Assembly: GCA_011033025.1 (NCBI GenBank)
Contig: WFMF01000086.1
Location: 186,001 to 250,000 of the forward strand
Direction: 5' to 3'
Source of the DNA: Beroe forskalii
Lineage: Eukaryota > Ctenophora > Nuda > Beroida > Beroidae
DNA: 64,000 nt
Positions 58,301 to 64,000 of the stretch are shown one piece after another (positions within the stretch are counted from its first letter, which is position 1; every line of letters starts with the position of its first letter). The notes under the pieces are model-generated. The model saw only the letters and a program-made list of their open reading frames with translations. It searched no databases and was not told the DNA's origin. The position numbers and the translations under genes are program-made.

Positions 58301-61300
58301 ACCTCTCCCCCAAGATTGAGCATGACTGATTCCTCTCTAACCCTTCCCCCAGGATTGAGCATGATACGACTGATTCCTCTCTAACCCTTCCCCCAGGATT
58401 GAGCATGACTGATTCTCTCTAACCCTTCCCCAGGATTGAGCATGATACGACTGATTCCTCTCTAACCCTCTCCCCAGGATTGATCATGGTACGACTGATT
58501 CCTCACTAACCTCTCCCCCAAGATTGAGCATGATACGGCTGATTCCTCACTAACCTCTCCCCCAAGATTGAGCATGACTGATACCTCTCTAACCCCTTCC
58601 CCAGGATTGAGCATGATACGACTGATTCCTCTCTAACCCTCTCCCCCAGGATTGATCATGGTACGACTGATTCCTCACTAACCTCTCCCCCAAGATTGAG
58701 CATGATACGGCTGATTCCTCACTAACCTCTCCCCCAGGATTGAGCATGACTGATTCCTCTCTAACCCTTCCCCCAAGATTGAGCATGACTGATTCCTCTC
58801 TAACCCTTCCCCCAGGATTGAGCATGACTGATTCCTCTCTAACCCTTCCCCCAGGATTGAGCATGATACGACTGATTCCTCTCTAACCCTTCCCCCAGGA
58901 TTGAGCATGACTGATTCCTCTCTAACCCTTCCCCCAGGATTGAGCATGATACGACTGATTCCTCTCTAACCCTCTCCCCCAGGATTGATCATGGTACGAC
59001 TGATTCCTCACTAACCTCTCCCCCAAGATTGAGCATGATACGGCTGATTCCTCACTAACCTCTCCCCCAAGATTGAGCATGACTGATTCCTCACTATCCC
59101 CTCCTCCCAGGATTAAGCATGATACGACTGATTCCTCTCTAACCCCACTCCACAGGATTAAGCATGATACGACTGATTCCTCTCTAACCCATCCCCCGGC
59201 CCCCAGGATTGAGCATGACTGATTCCTCACTAACCTCTCCCCCAAGATTGAGCATGACTGATACCTCTCTAACCCCTTCCCAGGATTGAGCATGATACGG
59301 CTGATAGCTATCACTAAGCCGCTCTACTACCGGCGAGTGTCTAACCTCATGGTAAAGAAGTACCTAGTGTTAGCCTGGCTCATACCCTTCCTCCTGTCCG
59401 TAGTGCCCTTTCTCAGGGGTAAATTCTACATCTACGACAGCTACCTGGCCATCTGCACCTGGTCTATCCACGATGTGAGTAGATCGAATTCTGAGTAGCT
59501 ATTAACAGTGGCATTTCGAACTATAGTTTTGTGTGCGCGGCGTAAGTTTGCGTACAGACATGTTATTCATATGTCTTTACGCTGCACAAACTTACGCCGC
59601 TTACACAAAACTGCAGTTCGAACTGTCACCGTAATGGAGCCACATGAGATGACCCATGTACTAAAATATCATTAATGGAACCATTTATCTAACTTTCGCA
59701 CACTATTCTTTGAAATTGTGGTTTTTCGAATAATTTTAATGTTAGACGAGGACAAAGGTCATCAAAACCATGATCATGATCATGATAATGACGTCTTTAA
59801 TTCACCACATCATGAAATGACCCTACCTCCCATCAGGTAATCCCAGATGGCAAGTGGATTGTCTTGGCGCACTTGTTAATGGTGACCCTCCCCCTCATGT
59901 TACCAGGCTGCCTCATAGTTATTTCCTACATAGCCATCGTGATTGTAATCACCAAGAGCAGGATTAAAGTCGTGCTCGGCAACACCGTTGTGAGTAAGAG
60001 AATTCATTATAATGTCTAAAATTTCAATCATAATGTAAAAAAATCTTACCATGGTTCATCATCGCCGTTTAATAAAGTAATGAAAGAGCTTATTTAAGCG
60101 TTTATGCAGTTCAAAGTTCCCCCGCAATTTAGACTTTTACATAGCTTCAACTTCGAAAAAAGGTGTGACTACTTTCTTTCCGCCCTTACAGAGCAGAACT
60201 TTCTTCACCACTTTGAACAATAACAATTTCAGCAGCGGAAAATCAAGCGTATTAACACCCAGATCTCCAATTCACGCCTAGAATCAGCAGACTCGTATAA
60301 AAAGAGGTGAGTTCATTAACACAATGAAAACCCACAAAGCAAATCCATGAATATCTTTCACGCATGAATGAATAATTTTCTGTACTCTCTTCTTGGCGCA
60401 GCGAAGTAAAACGAACTTTTTCCGGCTCATAAACAATTGTTCGATATTTCAGTTAAATTTTTCACGCAATTTCCAAGAATATGTTATGCCGACGCTTCAA
60501 TCCCAATTCTCATGTACTTGAAAAGATCAGATCTCCATACCAATCAAGTCGACACTCAACTGTGACATCATCCCACTCTCAGGAGGTCTACGACCCGTAA
60601 CGGAGACGCCCTCAAAAACCGCATGTTACGGCAGGCTACTTTCACAGCCATCCTCGTAATGACCCTATTCCTCCTCTGTTACGTGTTCTACTGGTCCACG
60701 TGCCTAGAGGCCCTTATAATGTACATTAGGTACTACTACTACGACCAAAAGGTGAGAAGTGGGAGCACTGCACGTGCAGGTTAGAAAGCCGCGCACTGCA
60801 TGTGGAAACTAGGAGCCGCGCACTGCACTTGCAAACTAGGGAGCTGCGCACTGCACGTGCAAACTAGGGAGCTGCACTGCACGTGCAAACTAGGAGCCGC
60901 GCACTGCACGTGCAAACTGGGGAGCTGCGCACAGACATGCAAACTAGGGAACCGCGCACTGTACGTGCAAACTAGGGAGCTAGCTGCACACTGCACGTGC
61001 AAACTAGAGAGCCGCGCACTGCACTTACAAACTAGGGAGCCGCGCACTGCACGTGCAAACTAGGGAGCCGCGCACTGAGCGTGATATTTCTAATTAATTC
61101 TAGTGAGGCACCAGTCACATGATGTGGAAACTAGACGCTAGTACATTTGTATTCCTTCAAATTGAATTATTAATTGAACTTTAAAAAATCAACCACTTCA
61201 GGACTTCTCGTTTTCCTTCTTCGGCCTGGTTCGGCTGGAGATCCGTGACTTCTGCTACTACGTGACGGGTAGCTACGTGATGATCCTGCTGAACGCCGTC

Positions 61301-62695
61301 CTGAACCCCTTCGTCTTCCTTATCTCCAACAAAAGACGGGAGACGAGGGAGGAGAAGTCAGCTCAGTATTTTCTGAGGATGTCACGCTCAAAGACAGGGG
61401 TGAACTCTAAGACAGTAGAGTCTATACCCATGTAGACTATAGGATGTCAAGGACATCAAGAGGGGAGGTCTTTACATTGCAAGAGTTTCTACCAATGTAG
61501 AAACGTACTATTGTATTATTATGAGGGTTAAAATTATTTTTTGCCAATAATGATTTATGAATCATGACAAACCCTTTTTCCTCGATGAGGAGATGGGAAT
61601 AACAATTGTTTGCCTCATTCTGTAAGACTTTGGAATTGAAAGGCATGAGATTTTGCCCGAAAATCTGAGCTGTATGACGCGTTGTACTTGTTCATTGCTG
61701 GCTGTATAAATTATATGGTATTTCATTTTGATACTTCATTGTGCCTTCCAATTTTCTACTAATTAATTGATTGTGCTTTCTAGCTGAAATCTGACGAATT
61801 TGTTGTTAATTTTGTGTTATTCAATTCACTGTGGATGCTGTGAAAGTGTGAACTATTGATACTAACTTTGCATTATTCGATTGTCAGTTTATCTTTCCAT
61901 AATCAGTGAACCAAAATTCAATGAATCTTCGTGGACAATCATCGAATGGGGTGGAAAACCAAGAAGACTCACCTTAAGAAGTGCGTATAGAGACCGAGGT
62001 TAAAAGCTGTGGACTGATGAGTAAGGAGGGGAGCTCTGTCTTCTGCTGAGAGAGTAGGAAGAGAAGAGGAAATGGGAGGAGTAGAGGGGACAGGAAGGGA
62101 AGAGGAAATGGGAGAAGGAGTAGAGGGGACAGGAAGAGAAGAGGAAATGGGAGAAGGAGTAGCGGGGACAGAAGGATCCGTGCTCCACTGGAAGTCGAGG
62201 AATATCTCAATTCCTCGGTTCCTCATCGGACGAGAGAGGTCACCGTACCGTGGATCCATCGTCATGAACAGTCTGAGGGGAACTGGGTTTTTAAATACGT
62301 GCAAAAATCGTGAAAAACTACCTTCAAGACATGTGAACATAAATTTCAAATAGATGAAAATAAGGTGACATCGGCATTCGGCGCTACATTACCTTACCTG
62401 TACTCCAGCAAGATCCCGAAATTAGCAATTGACGAAACAGCGCGTAACTTGGCGGTCAAATCACGCGGAAATTTTTCAATGTCGACTGGACCTGAGGTCA
62501 AGCTACTACGCCCCCGAACTGCATTAACCACGGATTATTACCTGAATTCAGGGTGCGGGGTAATGACAACAGGGCTGCCGTTGACATGCCCCCGTTCATC
62601 CAGCACCAGCACTCCTCTCTGTTCCAGGAGAGGATTCAACCTGTCCAGCACACTCGGAGATATCAGGTTGGCGTTGTCCAACACCACCCACTTCC
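13646..62695 (-). CDS. MDN1: Midasin (MDN1), C-terminal part from last AAA module to stop
   Basis: Giant dynein-related AAA ATPase that strips assembly factors from pre-60S ribosomes in nucleolus and nucleus. Exons, in transcription order: 62542-62695, 61973-62272, 47461-47666, 46367-46513, 45583-45840, 42193-42491, 41881-42001, 41594-41748, 40703-40838, 39917-40114, 39594-39773, 38720-38845, 38366-38469, 37883-37997, 37456-37593, 34241-34400, 33810-34004, 33523-33618, 33014-33108, 31912-32006, 31193-31341, 30728-30901, 30492-30604, 29536-29699, 28372-28570, 26047-26233, 25738-25900, 25191-25279, 24895-25047, 24588-24728, 23294-23434, 22385-22541, 21403-21488, 21117-21216, 19565-19730, 19255-19407, 18926-19091, 18548-18723, 17731-17815, 17353-17559, 16174-16300, 15923-15996, 14972-15202, 14609-14796, 14363-14474, 14105-14222, 13646-13833. 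Phases agree except at 45583/42491, 34241/34004, 19565/19407 and 17353/16300, where a small exon may be missing. AAA1-5 lie beyond the window. Confidence 0.94.
17353..23434 (-). CDS. MDN1: MDN1 acidic (D/E-rich) region exons
   Basis: Ten exons encode the long acidic stretch that links the tail of midasin to the MIDAS domain. It starts with the conserved block RGYCKPAELEEAE, GGGVGEGEGATDVSDQ and VEMEEDFDGAVGDVEE, continues through GEPDEQMGDVEDADEK, KQDELVAKDEELDN, LPENMEGLEDL and the poly-acidic DEEEGGGDEAGDDD, and ends in a Lys-rich KRQRESEARQ patch, DTDVFEHTEEGEGYDRDVV and further E-rich sequence. The DVSDQ and SEDFDG-type motifs identify MDN1. Two of these exons carry splice-border minisatellites (23294 and 19730). 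Confidence 0.93.
19719..19885 (-). repeat. MDN1: Acceptor-site minisatellite at MDN1 exon 19565-19730
   Basis: Read on the minus strand, a 42-bp unit containing CAGGGTCAG followed by AACAGCAGAAGTTG is present four times; the copy nearest the exon is the real acceptor plus the first codons EQQKL. Each upstream copy therefore repeats both the 3' splice site and the start of the exon. Because 42 is a multiple of three, using the second copy would stay in frame, and older copies run into a stop. A degenerate relative lies at about 20405-20480. Confidence 0.8.
21287..21300. repeat. C14 homopolymer in MDN1 intron
   Basis: A run of 14 C follows TTAACTTAACAG. G/C runs also form the ends of the elements at 1127-2462 and 55812-58011, but no partner end was found here, so it is reported only as a homopolymer. 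Confidence 0.7.
23125..23334 (-). repeat. MDN1: Donor-site minisatellite at MDN1 exon 23294-23434
   Basis: On the minus strand the exon ends GATGTCAGTGATCAAATAAC then TTCTGAAGATCAG before GTGAGCG. About four more copies follow in the intron at intervals near 40-45 bp: GATCAG with GTGAGCGTTG, GATCAG with GTGAGCGTAT, a decayed CATCAAGTGAGCG, GATCAG with GTGAGCGTTG, and GACCAG with GTGAGG. Each copy holds the exon tail (coding VSDQI) and a good 5' splice site. The outermost exon copy is the one that fits the family. Confidence 0.85.
23294..34400 (-). CDS. MDN1: MDN1 linker/tail exons, second half
   Basis: Sixteen exons (34241-34400 down to 23294-23434) cover the long helical linker between the AAA ring and the acidic region. 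Conserved pieces recognised: ELLASWPDHPALVQ, FPMDQPIIKFLQGLEILL, LWESIASKTVSLASHL with QIIEWRMTELQSW, DGSSVGDYGERLKY, LRKQLKEYTKIAKWKDVNYF with SVKQATEASHQKL, IKKFEELLAGD, ERIKGFSGHLL and RGYCKPAE. The WPDHPA, GLEILL, KWKDVNYFSVKQ and GSSVG blocks are characteristic of MDN1. The join 34241 to 34004 does not keep phase, so a short exon or a sequence error probably lies between. Confidence 0.92.
23796..24146 (-). other. Open frame in MDN1 intron starting with an exon-like motif
   Basis: A 116-codon minus-strand frame lies in the intron between MDN1 exons 24588-24728 and 23294-23434. It begins MRGFCKACPSD after a TTAGCAG acceptor-like site, and the next real exon begins RGYCKPAE. The match covers six residues only. 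It may be a relic of a duplicated exon or chance; no donor follows it and the flanking exons already join in phase. Confidence 0.25.
26490..26675. repeat. Triple-hairpin cloverleaf element 2 (186 bp)
   Basis: An outer stem of about 36 bp (left 26490-26525, right 26639-26675, with the strong core GGGCTGAATTT) encloses three adjoining hairpins. Hairpin 1 is TTCATATCGCACGCGC paired with its full complement across a GT turn. Hairpin 2 has stem ATATATCCC with a CTCGAGGG-type apex. Hairpin 3 has stem TCGTATAGCAC and apex GGGCTCGAAGAGCCC. Its sequence is unrelated to the element at 2524-2693, but the plan, the size and the GAA apical loop are shared. It lies in an MDN1 intron. Confidence 0.85.
26893..26925. 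repeat. Solo GAA-loop hairpin
   Basis: GAGCCCGAGGGCCC followed by GAA and GGGCCCGAGGGC forms one strong GC-rich hairpin 220 bp beyond cloverleaf element 2. Its GGCCC-GAA-GGGCC apex is like those of the cloverleaf arms. It could be a fragment of the same family. Confidence 0.65.
34985..35500. repeat. Degenerate tandem repeat, ~90-100 bp unit
   Basis: About five degenerate copies share a core like CCGCAGGCGAAAATTTTC, followed by AAGGTTT and TCTGAGACTGTGTG. They lie in the 3 kb MDN1 intron between exons 37456-37593 and 34241-34400. ORFs here are by-products of the repeat. Confidence 0.7.
35560..36165. repeat. Tandem repeat, ~72-bp unit, ~7-8 copies
   Basis: Copies of AAATGATAAAAGTGAGGGCC followed by AAGTGAGAAAACACTCACTT and AAGTTGATAGGAAAAGGCTC are arrayed next to the preceding repeat in the same MDN1 intron. 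GTGAGNNAAC and AACACTCAC words within a unit are mutually complementary, so each copy can fold. Confidence 0.75.
36166..37455. other. MDN1 intron remainder, no feature seen
   Basis: No exon, repeat array or element could be supported on either strand. Two short frames (36505-36711 plus, 36994-37188 minus) lack splice-bounded family similarity. MDN1 exons either side (37456-37593 and 34241-34400) are phase-compatible without anything from here. Confidence 0.5.
37456..47666 (-). CDS. MDN1: MDN1 linker exons, first half
   Basis: Thirteen exons downstream of the AAA module in transcription order (47461-47666 to 37456-37593). Translated pieces include LEYLPVTAWKSALSIYQRNL, WFVAILKQSYAIQK, ELRGALTGHPICRVL, LNPEDRQKIESALTPHLPAF, EEGSQF-type SLLEGSQFLCRMGVMRRRE, VREIHVGIHMCSQGS, GVYPFSEIDRVCQAEMGVLE, YEDLGKEMAAFNRNMGV, LVTLFYALWSQNEELLSNEE and EIFPTFDDFKDLST. 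The ...W-x-NEELL-EKSRESIYK and F-P-x-F-DDF blocks are characteristic of midasin. Acceptor of 41881-42001 is ambiguous (12 nt alternatives). Exon 38366-38469 uses a GC donor. Phase breaks between 45583 and 42491, so an exon is probably missing there. Confidence 0.88.
38910..38998. repeat. GC-rich imperfect hairpin in MDN1 intron
   Basis: GTTTACGCGG and GGCGTAAAC form the outer pair, AAGTGTTACGC and GCGTAACACCT the inner pair, so arms of about 35 nt fold with a few mismatches. It is much more GC-rich than its intron. The hairpin at 59515-59627 shares the CGGCGTAA word. Confidence 0.65.
43641..43952. repeat. 22-bp minisatellite, ~14 copies
   Basis: About 14 tandem copies of TGTCATGATAAGGTCCCAGC plus TG, with small variants (AAGAACCCAG, CTATGATAAGG). 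The array lies in the MDN1 intron between exons 45583-45840 and 42193-42491 where the reading phase does not join. CAG and AAGGTC inside each unit give weak splice-like words, but no exon source is evident. Confidence 0.9.
44030..45235. repeat. Diverged direct duplication of ~0.6 kb
   Basis: Two consecutive related blocks, about 44030-44685 and 44686-45235, share long stretches such as CTCCATAAAACCTCTCAAAA, GTTGGTACTTTGATGGGCTT and CACCAAGCGATAATG, with indels between them. It is intronic to MDN1. No coding potential was recognised; a mobile-element origin is possible but unproven. Confidence 0.75.
49111..49190 (+). repeat. 20-bp minisatellite just upstream of GPCR start codon
   Basis: TACCCTTACAACTTCTCGCA is present three times plus a fourth copy that diverges into CGTCTTTCTAGCGATG. 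The last copy thus becomes the pyrimidine tract of an acceptor-like TTTCTAG three bases before the ATG at 49198. It may be 5' UTR or the end of a 5' intron. Confidence 0.8.
49198..61435 (+). CDS. Rhodopsin-like (class A) G-protein-coupled receptor, complete, 7 exons
   Basis: Exons 49198-49367, 49541-49707, 59284-59474, 59837-59989, 60233-60306, 60583-60751 and 61202-61435 join in phase to 385 codons and TAG. Class A landmarks sit at the correct spacing: N33 (TM1), N57-x4-D62 (TM2), C93 paired with C170, R118, W144, P199 with Y207 eight residues on (TM5), and N343-P344 (TM7). Altered signatures: the DRY site reads I-R-L, CWxP reads C-Y-V-F (no proline) and NPxxY reads NPFVF. The N-terminus is short (about 16 residues) without a signal peptide; the C-terminal tail is basic and Ser-rich. 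The ligand is unknown and I cannot place it in a named subfamily. The whole gene lies antisense inside the MDN1 intron 47667-61972. Confidence 0.93.
49707..49866 (+). repeat. Donor-site minisatellite at GPCR exon 2
   Basis: The exon 2 donor reads TTTTAG then GTACAGGGGAAG. About eight degenerate copies of GGTACAGGGGAAGTAATTA (about 20 bp) follow directly, four of which keep GGTACA. The array starts at the exact splice border and fills the first 160 bp of the 9.6 kb intron 2. Confidence 0.85.
51153..51967. mobile_element. Nested foldback insertion with GTTGCTATGG ends
   Basis: About 680 bp of this insertion is an inverted repeat centred near 51500: CATCCATAGCAACCACACGA on the left answers GTGGTTGCTATGGATG on the right, and internal GGTTGCTAT/ATAGCAACC blocks repeat. 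It interrupts the left arm of the larger foldback where the right arm is continuous (around 53930), so it arrived later or was lost from the right arm. Exact ends and target duplication are not clear. Confidence 0.7.
52921..53341 (-). pseudogene. LINE reverse-transcriptase C-terminal fragment
   Basis: Reading the minus strand from about 53341, YWDRLERLRLMSLQRRRERY continues into IIHTWKILLSKAPN, a KVPAFNYKAQRSVSTAYD-like block and FGVKSARLWNLLPKAVN, then LEAFKIALGEFLAHFPDKPP. This is the C-terminal tail typical of non-LTR retrotransposon ORF2 proteins in marine invertebrates. No polymerase motifs remain, so it is a 5'-truncated dead copy inside the loop of the foldback. Confidence 0.8.
54374..54905. 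mobile_element. Insertion carrying cloverleaf element 3
   Basis: The left arm of the enclosing foldback runs unbroken through the matching place (about 50715-50735), whereas the right arm has about 530 extra bases here, between AGTCATTGATAA and AAAAAATGAAATTGAC. The right 180 bp are the triple hairpin. The remaining 350 bp have no ORF or obvious repeat. Ends are only approximate and no clear target duplication is visible. The alternative reading is a deletion in the left arm. Confidence 0.65.
54722..54900. repeat. Triple-hairpin cloverleaf element 3 (179 bp)
   Basis: The outer stem pairs ACTTTAGCGAAAG with CTTTCGCTAAAGT and continues with AACATATCT/AGATATGTT. Inside are three adjoining hairpins: AATTTATCACG with an apical CACTC-TTC-GAGTG, GATATAAATATT with an apical GTAGCAAGCTAC, and CTATTACATAC with a 10-nt loop. 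There is no sequence kinship with elements 1 and 2 but the plan and size are the same. Confidence 0.85.
55812..58011. mobile_element. 2.2-kb element with G9/C9 ends and GATTGA target duplication
   Basis: The ends are nine G followed by ATCATG (55812-55826) and CATGAT followed by nine C (57998-58011), flanked by GATTGA at 55806-55811 and 58012-58017 (six bp, seven if one G is shared). Subterminal regions on both sides contain TTTGTATTTTTTTG repeats and a GTCCAA...TTGGAC stem. The interior has no recognisable transposase, so it is non-autonomous. It split the first unit of the GPCR acceptor array: CCCAGGATTGA on the left rejoins GATTGAGCATG on the right. Superfamily unknown. Confidence 0.85.
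58012..59283 (+). repeat. Acceptor-site minisatellite before GPCR exon 3, ~30 copies
   Basis: About 30 tandem units of 44 bp, or 38 bp where ATACGA is missing, read GATTGAGCATGATACGACTG, ATTCCTCTCTAACCC, TTCCCCCAG. Each unit holds a branch-like CTAAC, a pyrimidine tract, an AG and then the first codons of exon 3 (GLSMIRLI). The final unit passes straight into the real exon at 59284. Many units have CAAG instead of CAGG at the splice border. Variants such as GATTGATCATGGTACG recur at units about 6, 12, 16 and 24, indicating higher-order duplication. ORFs called across it on the minus strand are artefacts. Confidence 0.93.
59515..59627. repeat. Hairpin in GPCR intron 3
   Basis: CGAACTATAGTTTTGTGTG through GCGGCGTAAGTTTGCG and ACAGACAT pair with ATGTCTTTACGCTG, CAAACTTACGCCGC and ACACAAAACTGCAGTTCG. 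Arms are about 50 nt with few mismatches around a short loop. It is a small foldback lying 40 bp after the exon 3 donor. Confidence 0.8.
60764..61078 (+). repeat. 28-bp minisatellite in GPCR intron 6
   Basis: About eleven copies of CTAGGGAGCCGCGCACTGCA plus CGTGCAAA, some shortened, begin 12 bases after the exon 6 donor (60752). It is strikingly GC-rich against its surroundings. Unlike the other border arrays, the units do not clearly copy the GTGAGA donor, although GTGGGAGCACTGCACGTGCA next to it is the first unit. Confidence 0.85.
61973..62695 (-). CDS. MDN1: MDN1 last AAA module exons (by position AAA6)
   Basis: Two exons (62542-62695 and 61973-62272) encode the Walker B region KWVVLDNANLISPSVLDRLN, PLLEQRGVLVLDERGHVN, VVITPHPEFR joining phase 2 to RLFMTMDPRYGDLSRPMRNR and GIEIFLDF. 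DNAN in place of the usual DE, and MTMDP with SRPMRNRG, are typical of the final midasin AAA unit. The second exon then carries an unusual Ser/Pro-rich insert and resumes with TAFNLGLYTHFLR. Exons for the P-loop and earlier AAA units lie right of the window or in 62700-64000, where I could not find them. Confidence 0.94.
62040..62172 (-). repeat. MDN1: Coding minisatellite in MDN1 exon
   Basis: Three copies of a roughly 36-bp unit code SPISSSLPVPST-type repeats (SPISSSLPVPSTP, then PISSSLPTLS) in frame within exon 61973-62272, just after the conserved MRNRGIEIF strand. Plus-strand core is GGAAGAGGAAATGGGAGAAG. The length stays a multiple of three, so the MDN1 frame is preserved. Confidence 0.8.
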
Positions 62696-62699
62696 CTGT

Positions 62700-63949
62700 A
62701 GAGTTGTTTAATACGTGAGAAAATCGTGAAACAATATACAGTGTATACCACAGACAAAACCGCAAGCGGTCGTCATAGCAACCCCCTCACAGAGTCACAG
62801 GGCCGCCGCCTTTTTAATTGTTTGAGGTTATAACGATCTAAACATACGTTATTAGGCGTTCGAAATAGAAATCATTCGTTAAAATCGTTGAAATAGTAAT
62901 TTCCCTAATTTCTACAAAACGTCCGCGTGAACTCACGTGCAAAATTTGTTTTATGGATCTGGAATCATGTTTCTCTATTGCATTGTGACTTGTTTCAATC
63001 AAATCAAGTCGAAAATTCGGTCTTAAGACTCAAATTTCAAATTTGCCTAATTTCTACAAAACTTCCACGTGAACTCACGTGCACTTCATTTCCATGGGCC
63101 ATTTCTAGTTATATTGCAGTACCAAGGAAATCAAAATGTTGATTCAGTCACTATAGTATAGCACAACAGCCCTGCACTTTTTGAATTCAGCCCGAAATTG
63201 GACTTAGCCAAATTTTCGACTTTTTCGCGCGGCTCAAATTAACGTTTTTGAGGTGCCACCACACCTTTCCCTTAAATCGGGACGACTTGAAACTTTTTAC
63301 CCTTGATATTTGATTGAAAAAGATCATTGATACGTCTAGAAAAGATGGAGCAATGTTCATGAGCTGAGATATAGATGCTCAAAGTCACCATATTTTGGCC
63401 TAGTAAGGATCCTCGGTTTTTGGAGGCCCCCCACGACCTCATTTTTTCACCAATCACCATGAAACTTCTTTTGTGGATAAACCTCGAGGTCTAGATGCTA
63501 CATGCGTCGGGAAATCATGACGCGGTAGAAAACTTCTCCGATACAGTGCTTCAAAGTGGTTCAAAATTACGTTTTTCGCTAAAAATCGTGATTTCATCGA
63601 TTTTCATGACGTCATAACAGCAAAAAAATCGATCCGCGAAACTTCCTACATAGCCTATTACATTCTCCCATCTTAGCGGAAAAGAACCCGCCCTCGATCA
63701 TGTCTGTATCTTTTATGGTTTTTGAGTTTACCCCGTCCTAAAAATCTCACGTCTATATATAACTAAATACGTATATATTCGTCCTGTGACATCGATACAT
63801 TACTATATAGTCCTGGCAAGGTTACGTTCGAGATATCTCGAGATTTAGGTATACGCATTCACTCGAGAGGGGTCGACTCCTACGTAAAATTTGACGAGGA
63901 ATCGTTTAAGATAGGTTTTGAAACTCTCAGATGCTTGCTTCACTATTTT
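62700..63949. other. MDN1 intron, no exon found
   Basis: No further MDN1 exon could be recognised. A short direct repeat with TAATTTCTACAAAAC and GTGAACTCACGTGCA occurs at about 62901-62941 and 63049-63083. The 63180-63700 part, with phrases such as GAGCTGAGATATAGATGCTC, has a transposon-like texture, but no end or protein could be defined. Confidence 0.4.
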
Positions 63950-63954
63950 CAAAC

Positions 63955-64000
63955 GCAAGTTTTTTTTGTTTTTTGTTTTGTTTTTTTTTGTTTTTTTTCT
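63955..64000. repeat. T-rich low-complexity window end
   Basis: Runs of T broken by single G (TTTTTTTTGTTTTTTGTTTT). Simple sequence; nothing further to say. Confidence 0.8.

Noticed and set aside
58084-59314. Minus-strand ORFs with GGRVREESVMLN-type repeats
   Set aside because: They are antisense translations of the GPCR acceptor array, not a repeat protein.
61437-61646. 69-aa minus-strand ORF after the GPCR
   Set aside because: It is antisense to the probable GPCR 3' UTR with no splice context or family similarity.

Overview
This is a piece of an animal nuclear genome, probably a marine invertebrate; the phylum cannot be fixed from the sequence. Evidence: genes split by spliceosomal GT-AG introns of mostly 100-600 bp, AT-rich introns, metazoan protein families (KDM2-type demethylase with CXXC and PHD fingers, midasin, rhodopsin-like receptor), a LINE fragment, many foldback and MITE-like elements and minisatellites. 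There are no bacterial operons or CRISPR. I spliced the genes by hand: each junction was checked for splice motifs, reading phase and fit to the family.

Layout. 1-4.0 kb: gene-poor, with a 1.3 kb palindrome between TTAA sites and a 170-bp cloverleaf-like inverted repeat. 4.0-9.4 kb (+): KDM2-like histone demethylase (JmjC start, CXXC, PHD), with about 2 kb of corrupt-looking sequence where the rest of JmjC should be. No F-box or LRR exons follow. 9.55-11.82 kb: about 18 copies of a 127-bp satellite. 11.8-13.0 kb: TA-flanked MITE. 13.65-62.7 kb (-): the C-terminal part of midasin (MDN1), 47 exons found, from the last AAA module to the MIDAS domain and stop; the N-terminal exons lie beyond the right edge. 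49.2-61.4 kb (+): a complete seven-exon rhodopsin-like GPCR (385 aa), nested antisense inside one 14.3 kb MDN1 intron.

Two themes stand out. First, minisatellites sit exactly on exon-intron borders and are built from copies of the splice site itself. GPCR exon 3 is preceded by about 30 copies of its own acceptor plus first codons. GPCR exon 2 is followed by about 8 copies of its donor. MDN1 has a 4-copy acceptor array and a 5-copy donor array, and KDM2 has two short donor arrays. Second, three unrelated sequences (170, 186 and 179 bp) share one architecture: an outer stem of about 30-36 bp enclosing three contiguous hairpins, a four-way cloverleaf with no spacer. One of them lies in a segment of about 530 bp that the opposite arm of a large inverted repeat lacks.

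The protein genes are functionally unrelated (chromatin modification, 60S ribosome maturation, signalling). The window is best read as a housekeeping gene with an opportunistic nested receptor and a heavy load of hairpin-type repeats.
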